Shown one piece after another: positions 18,980 to 26,492 of a stretch of DNA of 64,000 nucleotides. This DNA is from an uncultured Aquabacterium sp. (GTDB lineage: Bacteria; Pseudomonadota; Gammaproteobacteria; Burkholderiales; Burkholderiaceae_C), in NCBI RefSeq assembly GCF_947366995.1, contig NZ_CANBCC010000009.1:1-64000 (forward strand), written 5' to 3'. The translations under genes and the position numbers were made by a program. The notes beneath the pieces are model-generated. The model did no database searches. It saw only the letters and a list, made by a program, of their open reading frames with translations, and was not told where the DNA came from. Every line of letters begins with the position of its first letter. The stretch's first letter is position 1.

Positions 18980-19951
18980 ATGAGTCTGATCACCGGATTG
19001 CTGTACGCGGCGCTGGCCGTGTATCTGGGGGGCTGGTATACCGGTCGGTGGCATGGAAACTTCTCCCTGCTGTTGTTCGTGCTGACGGTGGTGACGCTGG
19101 GCTATTGGTTGGCCGAGCGTTACCGCTTCAAGCCGGCGCGTGAGGCTGCGGCGGCCCAGCTGGCGCAGCAGAACGACGCTCGTCGCGCCCAGCTTGCCGC
19201 GCAGGGCATCACACAGGTCGACACCGACATCACCCAGGCGCGTGAACGCCTGCTGATGCAGCCCTGGTGGCTGGACTGGACGGCCGGCCTGTTTCCGGTG
19301 ATCTGTGCGGTGTTCCTGATGCGCTCGTTCCTGTTTGAGCCCTTCAAGATCCCGTCGGGGTCCATGATCCCGACGCTGCTGGTCGGCGACCTGATCCTGG
19401 TGAACAAGTTTCACTACGGCATCCGCCTGCCAGTGATCAACAAGAAGATCATCTCGAACAACGAGCCGCAGCGTGGCGACGTCATGGTGTTCCGCTACCC
19501 GGTGGACCCGAGCCTGGACTACATCAAGCGTGTGGTTGCCTTGCCGGGCGACGAAGTGGCCTACATCAACAAGAAGCTCACGGTCAATGGCAAGCCGGTC
19601 GAGCAATCGCAGCTTCCCCAGTTCTACGACGAGGACACCTTGCGCTATTTCGACCAGTACAGCGAGAAGCTCGGCAAGGTCGATCACCGCATCCTGGTCG
19701 ACAAGGACCGCCCACCGTTCGTGCCGCCGCAGGCCGTGTTCGACTTCCCGAACAAGGAGCTCTGCCGCTACAGTGGTGAGGGCGTGGTCTGCAAGGTGCC
19801 CGCGGGCCACTACTTCATGATGGGCGACAACCGCGACAACTCGCAGGATTCCCGCTTCTGGGGCTTCGTGCCGGACGATGCCATCGTCGGCAAGGCGTTC
19901 GTGATCTGGATGAACTTCGGCGATTTCAAGCGCATCGGTTTCTTCAATTGA
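18980..19951 (+). CDS. lepB: Signal peptidase I
   Basis: LepB removes signal peptides from exported proteins at the periplasmic face of the inner membrane. The 323-residue protein has two N-terminal membrane segments (about residues 1-20 and 30-50) and a further hydrophobic segment before the catalytic domain. The catalytic Ser128 lies in [10 protein letters not shown], the general base Lys183 in [11 protein letters not shown], and box E is [13 protein letters not shown]. Length and motifs are typical of proteobacterial LepB. Its stop overlaps a possible TTG start of the DUF4845 gene. Confidence 0.96.
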   Translation: MSLITGLLYAALAVYLGGWYTGRWHGNFSLLLFVLTVVTLGYWLAERYRFKPAREAAAAQLAQQNDARRAQLAAQGITQVDTDITQARERLLMQPWWLDWTAGLFPVICAVFLMRSFLFEPFKIPSGSMIPTLLVGDLILVNKFHYGIRLPVINKKIISNNEPQRGDVMVFRYPVDPSLDYIKRVVALPGDEVAYINKKLTVNGKPVEQSQLPQFYDEDTLRYFDQYSEKLGKVDHRILVDKDRPPFVPPQAVFDFPNKELCRYSGEGVVCKVPAGHYFMMGDNRDNSQDSRFWGFVPDDAIVGKAFVIWMNFGDFKRIGFFN

Positions 19952-19962
19952 ACACTCGCAGC

Positions 19963-20340
19963 ATGCATTCGACGTCCTGTTCCGTGAGTTCCCCGCGCGC
20001 CCAGCGAGGCGTGACGCTGATCGGCCTACTGTTCTGGGCTGTGCTGCTGTGCTCGGCGGCCCTGGTGGTCATGAAGGTCATCCCGGCAGTGACGGAGTAC
20101 CGGACCATCGTTTCGATGGTGAACAAGGTGGCGAAGGAGGGGGGCAGCACCGTGCCCGAGATTCGCGCTTCGTTCGAGCGCGCGCGCCAGGTCGAGTACG
20201 GCGTCACGTCACTGACGGGCCGCGATCTCGAGATCACCAAGGAGGGTGAGACCGTGGTGGTGCGTTTTGCCTACGACCGGGAAATCGAACTGGTCTCGCC
20301 GGTCTACCTGCTGATCAAGTTCGAAGGTCAGTCGAAGTGA
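19963..20340 (+). CDS. DUF4845 single-pass membrane protein
   Basis: The protein is about 125 residues, with one membrane segment near the N-terminus (about residues 18-38, GLLFWAVLLCSAALVVMKVIP) preceded by RGVTLIG. A small alpha/beta domain follows, ending in PVYLLIKFEGQ. This matches DUF4845 proteins, which are found between lepB and rnc in beta- and gammaproteobacteria and have no established function. The short RGVTLIG motif before the hydrophobic stretch recalls type IV pilin-like leaders (without the usual FxxxE). ATG 19963 is chosen; a TTG at 19948 overlapping the lepB stop would add five residues. A terminator follows before rnc. Confidence 0.8.
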   Translation: MHSTSCSVSSPRAQRGVTLIGLLFWAVLLCSAALVVMKVIPAVTEYRTIVSMVNKVAKEGGSTVPEIRASFERARQVEYGVTSLTGRDLEITKEGETVVVRFAYDREIELVSPVYLLIKFEGQSK

Positions 20341-20374
20341 TCTGTTCGCCCTGCGTGGGCTTCTCTTTCTGCAC

Positions 20375-20403
20375 CGGGCCTGGCTTCAGGCCCGCTTTGT
20401 TTT
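20375..20403 (+). terminator. Terminator hairpin ending at the rnc start
   Basis: CGGGCCT (20375-20381) pairs with AGGCCCG (20388-20394) around a GGCTTC loop and is followed by CTTTGTTTT. The predicted rnc ATG is at 20405, directly after the T-rich tract, so rnc must rely on read-through or on a start without a normal leader. Confidence 0.7.
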
Positions 20404-20404
20404 G

Positions 20405-21220
20405 ATGGCTGCTGTTGACCCGTCCCTTGGCACCTCGGTGCCACCCCCCCTGCAGGCGCTGCAGGCGAGGCTGGGGCATGTTTTTGCCGATCCCCGCCTG
20501 CTGGCGCGCGCTGTCACGCACAAGAGCTTCGGGGCCGAGCACTACGAGCGGCTCGAATTTCTGGGCGACGCGGTGCTGAGCCTGGGGGTGTCCGGCCTGT
20601 TGTACCGCCGCTTCGACCGCAGCGATGAAGGCGACCTGACCCGGGTGCGCGCCCATCTGGTGCGCCAGGACATGCTGCACCGCCTTGCCGTTCAGCTGGG
20701 TCTGCCAGAGGTGATGCGCCTGAGCGAAGGGGAGGCCAAAGGCGGTGGGGCACAGCGCCCCTCCATCCTCGCCGACGCCCTGGAGGCGATCATCGGGGCG
20801 GTCTACCTCGATGCCGGTTTCGAGGCCGCGCGCGACCTGGTCCTTCGGCTGTTCGAGCCCCTGGTCGTCGAGACGACCATGGAAGGCTGGAGCAAGGATG
20901 CCAAGACCGCCTTGCAGGAATGGCTGCAGGCGCGCAAGATGGCCGTGCCCACCTACCGCATCGATTCGACCCGGGGGCGTGCGCACGAGCAGGTGTTCGT
21001 GGTGGCCTGCGAGTTGCCCGCCATGGAGATGAGCGAGACCGGCGAGGGCCTGTCCCGTCGTGCAGCCGAGCAGGCCGCCGCCCAGGCGGTACTCACCCGC
21101 CTGCAGGCCACGCCCGCACGGGATCTGCCCAAGCCCGCCCGCGTTGCACCGACGGTGGTGGTGCGCAAGGCGCGCGCTCGCCCGACGCGCACACCCGATG
21201 ATGAAGGCGCAGCCGGCTGA
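20405..21220 (+). CDS. rnc: Ribonuclease III
   Basis: RNase III cleaves double-stranded RNA in rRNA precursors and many mRNAs. The 271-residue protein has the catalytic signature ERLEFLGDAVL (about residues 49-59) and the second acidic site in ADALEAIIGAVYLDAGF. A double-stranded RNA-binding domain (about 160-230) precedes a basic C-terminal tail (RKARARPTRTP) longer than usual. ATG 20405 directly follows a terminator-like T-run; a GTG at 20438 is an alternative start nearer to the family N-terminus. The era gene follows after 57 bp, the conserved rnc-era order. Confidence 0.95.
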   Translation: MAAVDPSLGTSVPPPLQALQARLGHVFADPRLLARAVTHKSFGAEHYERLEFLGDAVLSLGVSGLLYRRFDRSDEGDLTRVRAHLVRQDMLHRLAVQLGLPEVMRLSEGEAKGGGAQRPSILADALEAIIGAVYLDAGFEAARDLVLRLFEPLVVETTMEGWSKDAKTALQEWLQARKMAVPTYRIDSTRGRAHEQVFVVACELPAMEMSETGEGLSRRAAEQAAAQAVLTRLQATPARDLPKPARVAPTVVVRKARARPTRTPDDEGAAG

Positions 21221-21277
21221 CCCCGCTTCGTCCCCGTTTATTTCTGTGGGCCGCCGTGCCCCGCCTGAACACCCCCC

Positions 21278-22327
21278 ATGCCCCGCAAGCCTGCTTCCAC
21301 CCACGACACACCGAGCCCCCAGACCGACGCCGTCAACCCGGACCTGGAGGCCATGCTCTCCGGCATGGCCCTGGCTCGCCAGGGGGGCGGGGAGGCCGCT
21401 GCCTCGGGCAGCCAGCGTTGCGGTCTGGTCGCCATCGTCGGTCGTCCGAACGTTGGCAAATCGACGCTGATGAACGCGATGGTGGGCCAGAAGGTGTCGA
21501 TCACCTCGCGCAAGGCGCAGACGACACGGCATCGCATCACCGGCATCTGCACCCAGGACGACACCCAGTTCGTCTTCGTTGACACGCCGGGCTTTCAGAC
21601 GCGCCACACCGTGCGGGGCACCGCGGCGCTGAACCGCAACCTGAACAAGACGGTGCAGTCGACGCTGTCCGACGTGGACGTGGTGCTGTACCTGGTGGAA
21701 GCCGGCCGTTATGGTCCGGACGATGCCAAGGTGGTGGCCCTGCTGCCCAAGGACAAGCCGGTGATTCTGGTGGCCAACAAGCTGGATCTGGTGCACCGCC
21801 GCGAAGACCTGTTCCCGTGGCTGCAGTCCATGCAGGCCCACCACCCGTTCGCCGAGTTCGTGCCGCTGTCGGCCCAGAAGGAGGCTGACACCCGCCGTCT
21901 GCTGAGCATCGTCCGCCCCTATCTGCCCGAGCAAGGCTGGTGGTATGACGCGGAGGCGCTGACCGACCGCACGGACCGTTTCCTGGCCAGCGAGATCATC
22001 CGCGAAAAGCTATTCCGCCTCACAGGCGATGAGCTGCCTTACACCTCCACCGTGGTCATCGATGCCTACGCCGAAGAGCCGCCGCCGCCCGACAAGCCAC
22101 GGGCCAAGGGTCTCACCCGCATCGCCGCCACCATCATCGTCGAGCGCGAGCAGCACAAGGGCATGGTGATCGGTGACAAGGGCGAGCGCCTGAAGCGCAT
22201 CGGCACCGAGGCCCGCACGGAGTTGGAGCGCCTGCTTGGCGTGAAGGTCTTCCTGGAGGTCTGGGTGAAGGTGCGCTCGGGCTGGGCGGACGACGACGCG
22301 CGCCTGCGTGCCTACGGTTACGAATAA
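21278..22327 (+). CDS. era: GTPase Era
   Basis: Era binds the 3' end of 16S rRNA and assists 30S assembly. The 349-residue protein has G1 GRPNVGKST (about residues 55-63), G3 DTPGFQ and G4 NKLD. It ends in a KH RNA-binding domain with [19 protein letters not shown]. It carries about 45 extra N-terminal residues compared with the usual length near 300, low in complexity and probably disordered. The gene is followed by recO within 4 bp, so rnc-era-recO-pdxJ-acpS-nagZ look like one transcription unit. Confidence 0.96.
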   Translation: MPRKPASTHDTPSPQTDAVNPDLEAMLSGMALARQGGGEAAASGSQRCGLVAIVGRPNVGKSTLMNAMVGQKVSITSRKAQTTRHRITGICTQDDTQFVFVDTPGFQTRHTVRGTAALNRNLNKTVQSTLSDVDVVLYLVEAGRYGPDDAKVVALLPKDKPVILVANKLDLVHRREDLFPWLQSMQAHHPFAEFVPLSAQKEADTRRLLSIVRPYLPEQGWWYDAEALTDRTDRFLASEIIREKLFRLTGDELPYTSTVVIDAYAEEPPPPDKPRAKGLTRIAATIIVEREQHKGMVIGDKGERLKRIGTEARTELERLLGVKVFLEVWVKVRSGWADDDARLRAYGYE

Positions 22328-22330
22328 GCG

Positions 22331-23161
22331 GTGGCACGCGCGGCCTCGCGAGCGGGCTCGGCAGCCTACGTGCTGCACAGCCACGACTGGAGCGAATCCA
22401 GCCTGATCCTGGAGCTGTTCACGCGCGACCATGGCCGCGTGGTGGCCGTCGCCAAAGGCGCCAAGCGGCCTTATTCCCAGCTCCGGCCGGTGCTGCTGCC
22501 GTTTCAGCGGATCATCGTGACCTTTGGCGCGCGCCGCTCCGAAGATGCCGAGGTGTGGCTGGTTCGACAGGCCGAGTGGGCTGGCGGCCCCGCGTGGCCG
22601 GGCGGCAGTGCCTTGTTGCCCGGCTTCTACGTCAACGAGCTGTTGATGCGCCTGATGGTACGACACGATCCGCATCCCGCGCTGTTCGATGCCTACGCGC
22701 AGACCCTGCAGGCCATGGCCGATCCGGCGCTGCTGCCGGCGGCGCTCCGGGCCTTCGAACTGCACCTGCTGCGCCAGTTGGGTCACCTGCCTGACCTGGC
22801 GGCCGAGACCGTGAGCGGCCTGCCAGTGGCCTCTGGCGAAGCCTATGCGCTGCACCCCGAACTCGGCGTGCAGGCCCAGCCTGGCGGTGCGGACCCCGGT
22901 GCGGGCCCGCTGACTGTGGCAGGCGCCGTGTTGCTGGACATCGAGGCGGCCCTGGCTTCCGTCGCGACGCCGTCACGGGCCTTGACCTCGCCTCTGGACG
23001 AAACGGGGGGCATGCAGCCGTCCGTCATCCCCGCCTTGATGGCCGCCTGCATACCGGCCCTGTCCGAGCTCAAGGTCATCACTCGCTCGCTCATTCACTA
23101 TCATCTGGGCTCTCAGACGTTGCGCACCCGCGCGCTCATGCTCGAACTCCAGCAACCATGA
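22331..23161 (+). CDS. recO: DNA repair protein RecO
   Basis: RecO loads RecA onto SSB-coated single strands in the RecFOR pathway. The 276-residue protein has an N-terminal OB-fold region (AYVLHSHDWSESSLILEL, then VVAVAKGAKRPYSQLRPVLLPF), followed by the helical RecO domain with FELHLLRQLGHLPDL. The zinc cysteines seen in Gram-positive RecO are absent, as usual in proteobacteria. The start is GTG, 4 bp after era. Its stop overlaps the pdxJ start in an ATGA. Confidence 0.92.
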   Translation: MARAASRAGSAAYVLHSHDWSESSLILELFTRDHGRVVAVAKGAKRPYSQLRPVLLPFQRIIVTFGARRSEDAEVWLVRQAEWAGGPAWPGGSALLPGFYVNELLMRLMVRHDPHPALFDAYAQTLQAMADPALLPAALRAFELHLLRQLGHLPDLAAETVSGLPVASGEAYALHPELGVQAQPGGADPGAGPLTVAGAVLLDIEAALASVATPSRALTSPLDETGGMQPSVIPALMAACIPALSELKVITRSLIHYHLGSQTLRTRALMLELQQP

Positions 23162-23970
23162 CCTTCTCCGGCACCCACCTGACCGATCTGAACGCGCCCC
23201 TGTTGGGTGTCAACATCGACCATGTCGCCACGGTGCGCAACGCCCGGGGCGGCGTGTTTCCCGACCCGGTGCGGGCCGCGATGCTGGCCGTCGAGGCGGG
23301 TGCCGACATCATCACCTTCCACCTGCGCGAAGACCGCCGGCACATCCGCGACGAAGATGTGGTGCGGTTGAAGCAACAGGTGCCGGTGCCTGTCAATTTC
23401 GAGGCGGCCGTGACGGACGAGATGCTCGACATCATCGAACGCACGCGCCCTGAACATGTCTGCCTCGTGCCCGAGCGACGCCAGGAAGTGACCACCGAGG
23501 GCGGGCTGGACGTGGTGGGGCAGTACGATCGGGTGGCCGTCGCCTGTGCCCGCCTGGCCGCCGTTGGCAGCCGCGTCTCCCTGTTCATTGGGGCCGACCC
23601 AGCGCAGATCGAGGCATCGGCCCGCGCGGGCGCGCCGTGCATCGAGTTGCACACCGGTGCGCTGGCAAATGCGTGGTGGGCCGGTGACCAGGCCGCCTTG
23701 CAGCACGAGCTGACCCGGCTGCGCGAAGGCGTGCGCATCGGCCGCAGCCTGGGCCTGCGCACCCACGCGGGCCACGGTCTGGCGCTCTCTTCCGACCTGC
23801 CTGACGGCCGCGATCCGGGCGAACCGAGTTCCACCGCCATCGTGGCCTCACTGCCGGATGTCAGCGAACTGCACATCGGGCATGCTCTGATCGGCAGGGC
23901 GGTGTTCGTGGGCCTGCGGCAGGCCATCGCCGATTTCAAGGCCGAGGCCATCCGCGCACGCACGGCATGA
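23158..23970 (+). CDS. pdxJ: Pyridoxine 5'-phosphate synthase
   Basis: PdxJ condenses 1-deoxy-D-xylulose 5-phosphate with 3-amino-2-oxopropyl phosphate to make pyridoxine phosphate. The 270-residue protein shows [17 protein letters not shown] (about residues 15-31), [30 protein letters not shown] and the C-terminal [16 protein letters not shown] typical of the family. It lies in the conserved pdxJ-acpS pair; start and stop codons overlap those of recO and acpS (ATGA at both ends). Confidence 0.97.
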   Translation: MTFSGTHLTDLNAPLLGVNIDHVATVRNARGGVFPDPVRAAMLAVEAGADIITFHLREDRRHIRDEDVVRLKQQVPVPVNFEAAVTDEMLDIIERTRPEHVCLVPERRQEVTTEGGLDVVGQYDRVAVACARLAAVGSRVSLFIGADPAQIEASARAGAPCIELHTGALANAWWAGDQAALQHELTRLREGVRIGRSLGLRTHAGHGLALSSDLPDGRDPGEPSSTAIVASLPDVSELHIGHALIGRAVFVGLRQAIADFKAEAIRARTA

Positions 23971-24365
23971 TCACCGGCATCGGCACCGACCTGTGCGACA
24001 TCCGTCGCATCGAGGCCGCCTTGCAGCGGCGCGGTGACCGCTTTGCGGAAAAGGTGCTGGGCGACCGCGAATTGGCGGTCTTCCGGGCGCGTCGCGCCAA
24101 GGTGCCGCTGCGTGGCCTGCGCTACCTCGCCACGCGCTTCGCCGCCAAGGAGGCTTTCTCCAAGGCCATCGGCCTGGGCATCCACTGGCCCATGACCTGG
24201 CGCGCCTGTCAGATTCTCAACGACGCCAGCGGCAAGCCCGTCATCGCCCTCGACGGCGAGCTGAAAGCCTGGTTCGAGGCTCGCCAATGGCGCGCCCACG
24301 TCACGGTCACCGATGAGGGCGAACTGGCCCAGGCCTTTGTCGTGATCGAAACCCATTCCACCTGA
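23967..24365 (+). CDS. acpS: Holo-[acyl-carrier-protein] synthase
   Basis: AcpS transfers 4'-phosphopantetheine from CoA to the serine of ACP. The 132-residue protein has both family motifs: [13 protein letters not shown] at the N-terminus and [15 protein letters not shown] in the middle, supplying the Mg/CoA ligands. Length and position after pdxJ match most proteobacteria. It starts at an ATG overlapping the pdxJ stop and is followed by nagZ after 2 bp. Confidence 0.96.
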   Translation: MITGIGTDLCDIRRIEAALQRRGDRFAEKVLGDRELAVFRARRAKVPLRGLRYLATRFAAKEAFSKAIGLGIHWPMTWRACQILNDASGKPVIALDGELKAWFEARQWRAHVTVTDEGELAQAFVVIETHST

Positions 24366-24367
24366 CC

Positions 24368-25474
24368 ATGAGCATGAAGAAAACCACGTCGCAGCCCGCC
24401 GCCATCGAGCACGCCCCGGTCGTTCTCGACATCGAAGGCCTCAGCCTGAACGACGACGACCGTCGCCGGCTGGCCCATCCCCTGGTGGGCGGCCTCATCC
24501 TGTTCGGACGCAACTGGGAAAGCCGCGCGCAACTCACCGCCCTGTGCGCCGAGATCAAGGCGATCCGCCCCGACGTGCTGATCTGTGTCGACCACGAGGG
24601 CGGGCGCGTTCAACGTTTCCGCACCGACGGCTTCACCCACCTGCCGCCCATGGCCCGCCTGGGCCAGATGTGGATGGACGATGGCAAGGGTGGGGAGGGC
24701 GCAGGCGCCATGGTGGCAACCGATGCGGCCACAGCCTGTGGCTACGTGCTGGCCAGCGAGCTGCGCGCCTGTGGCGTCGACTTCAGCTTCGCGCCGGTGC
24801 TCGACCTGGACTGGGGCGAGAGTGGCGTGATCGGCGACCGCGCCTTCCACCGTGACCCGCGTGTGGCGACCGTGCTGGCCAAGAGCGTCATGCACGGCCT
24901 GCTGCTGGCCGGCATGGCCAACTGCGGCAAGCACTTTCCCGGCCACGGCTTCGTGAAGGCCGATTCCCACGTGGCGGTGCCAGTGGATCGGCGCAGCCTC
25001 AAGGCCATCCTGGCCGACGACGCTCGCCCGTATGACTGGCTGAGCACCTCGCTGACCAGCGTGATGCCCGCGCACGTGATCTACCCGAAGGTCGATCCAG
25101 CACCCGCAGGCTTCTCGAAGCGCTGGCTGCAGGACATCCTGCGCGACCGGTTGGGCTTCACTGGCGCGATCTTCAGCGACGACCTCAGCATGGAAGGTGC
25201 GAGCGTGGCCGGCAGCCACACCGAAGGCGCCATTGCAGCCCTGAACGCTGGATGTGATCTCGTGCTGCTGTGCAACCAGTCGCTGAACGGCGGCAAGCCG
25301 GTGGACGCTCTGCTAGACGGCCTGAGCGCGGCCTTGAACGCCGGTCGTTGGACCGCCAGTGCCGACAGCGAGGCACGGCGCCTTGACTTGCTGCCCCAGA
25401 CCGCGCCACTGCCATGGGATGACCTGATGCACCACGCACCGTATTTGCAGGCGCTGGCCCGCTTGCCGGGCTGA
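24368..25474 (+). CDS. nagZ: Beta-N-acetylhexosaminidase NagZ
   Basis: NagZ is a cytoplasmic glycoside hydrolase of family GH3 that removes GlcNAc from recycled anhydromuropeptides. The 368-residue protein has the GH3 signatures: CVDHEGGRVQRF, the conserved KHFPGHGFVKADSH with the His-Asp dyad, and FSDDLSMEGA carrying the catalytic nucleophile Asp. No signal peptide is present, as expected. It ends the rnc-to-nagZ block; no terminator is obvious before the PEP-CTERM gene 140 bp downstream. Confidence 0.95.
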   Translation: MSMKKTTSQPAAIEHAPVVLDIEGLSLNDDDRRRLAHPLVGGLILFGRNWESRAQLTALCAEIKAIRPDVLICVDHEGGRVQRFRTDGFTHLPPMARLGQMWMDDGKGGEGAGAMVATDAATACGYVLASELRACGVDFSFAPVLDLDWGESGVIGDRAFHRDPRVATVLAKSVMHGLLLAGMANCGKHFPGHGFVKADSHVAVPVDRRSLKAILADDARPYDWLSTSLTSVMPAHVIYPKVDPAPAGFSKRWLQDILRDRLGFTGAIFSDDLSMEGASVAGSHTEGAIAALNAGCDLVLLCNQSLNGGKPVDALLDGLSAALNAGRWTASADSEARRLDLLPQTAPLPWDDLMHHAPYLQALARLPG

Positions 25475-25614
25475 GGCGCGGAGGAGGAGGCTGCAGCAAC
25501 CAGCGTGCCCGCCTTCCTCTTTCCCCCTTGAGCGAGCCCCCTAACCGTCGGGATGGGGTTCGTCTGGTGTGACGCCTAGCATCGCCGCACCATAACCAAC
25601 CTCAAGGGTGGACC

Positions 25615-26403
25615 ATGTCCCGTTTCGTTCCGCGCGCCACTGTCGTGGCCATGCTGTCCTGTCTGGCTTCCGGAGCCTTTGCCGCCAACACCTTTGACGG
25701 CACCGGCTTCACCCTCAGCTACGACGACGAGGCAGCGTCGTACAGCTATGAGACCACGTCGTTCGGTGGCATCAACACCGAGTACCTGACGCCTGGCCAG
25801 GTGAGCTACACGACTTCAGGCAGCGGCCTGGAAGTGGGCTTTCTCAACGGTCTGGGTGTCTACGCGACGTCGTACACCGACTTCACGCCGCAGACGCTGT
25901 CCGGTGCTTTCCACCTCCCCATGACGCTCTCTGCTGCGACGGGCTATGTGCTGACGGGCTACACAATCACCATCGAAGGCAACTACAGCATCGAGACCCC
26001 GGGGAGCGTCGATGTGGCCGGCTTGCTGTACGCGACCTCCGGCATCGAGGGCTTCAGCGTCAGCGGCTTCACCCCCTTCGCGGGCGGCAGCACGTCCGTG
26101 AGCGGTTCGTTCAGCGCGATCGGCGACATCTCGTTTGTCACGGTGCTGGATGGCTACGATGAGGTAGAGACCTGTACCGACCCGCTGGATCCTTCGACGT
26201 GCACCATTGAGCAAGTGCCGCGTTACCGCGAGGAGATGGATCTGGGCGAGGCCTATCTCAATATCGAGCGCATCACCATCACGCCCCAGGTCGCCGCTGT
26301 GCCAGAACCCGAGACGCTGGCCCTGGTGCTGGCCGGCGCTGGGGTGCTGCTCGGCCTTCGTGGGCGTGGTGCGGCAACCCGCAACTGCGCTCGCCAGGGG
26401 TAA
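25615..26403 (+). CDS. PEP-CTERM sorting-domain exported protein
   Basis: The 262-residue protein has a signal peptide (about residues 1-24, ending SGAFAAN) and a Ser/Thr/Tyr/Gly-rich beta-type body. The C-terminal sorting signal is VPEPETLALVLAGAGVLLGL followed by a basic RGRG patch. PEP-CTERM proteins are cut by an exosortase and delivered to the surface or the exopolysaccharide matrix, so an exosortase should be encoded elsewhere. About eight residues (AATRNCARQG region) extend beyond the basic patch, longer than usual. Two Cys (CTDPLDPSTC) may form a disulfide. The body has no recognisable function. The ribosome-binding site is AAGGGTGGA. Confidence 0.85.
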   Translation: MSRFVPRATVVAMLSCLASGAFAANTFDGTGFTLSYDDEAASYSYETTSFGGINTEYLTPGQVSYTTSGSGLEVGFLNGLGVYATSYTDFTPQTLSGAFHLPMTLSAATGYVLTGYTITIEGNYSIETPGSVDVAGLLYATSGIEGFSVSGFTPFAGGSTSVSGSFSAIGDISFVTVLDGYDEVETCTDPLDPSTCTIEQVPRYREEMDLGEAYLNIERITITPQVAAVPEPETLALVLAGAGVLLGLRGRGAATRNCARQG

Positions 26404-26420
26404 AGCGCATCTGAAGGCGC

Positions 26421-26482
26421 AAAAAAGGCCGGGGAGCCCCGGCCTCAGTGCAGAAAGAAGAAAAGGCCCTCACGGGCCTTTT
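26421..26482. terminator. Tandem bidirectional terminators between PEP-CTERM gene and rne
   Basis: Two perfect hairpins lie between the convergent genes. GGCCGGGG-AG-CCCCGGCC (26427-26444) is flanked on the left by six As and so terminates leftward transcription. AAAAGGCCC-TCAC-GGGCCTTTT (26461-26482) has A- and T-rich flanks on both sides and works in both directions. Leftward rne transcripts meet the second hairpin first. Confidence 0.85.
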
Positions 26483-26492
26483 CTGTTTCGCC

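Noticed and set aside
25560-25582. Sigma-54 promoter before the PEP-CTERM gene
   Set aside because: TGG and GC elements occur but their spacing is one base too long and the consensus TGGCAC/TTGC is otherwise not matched.
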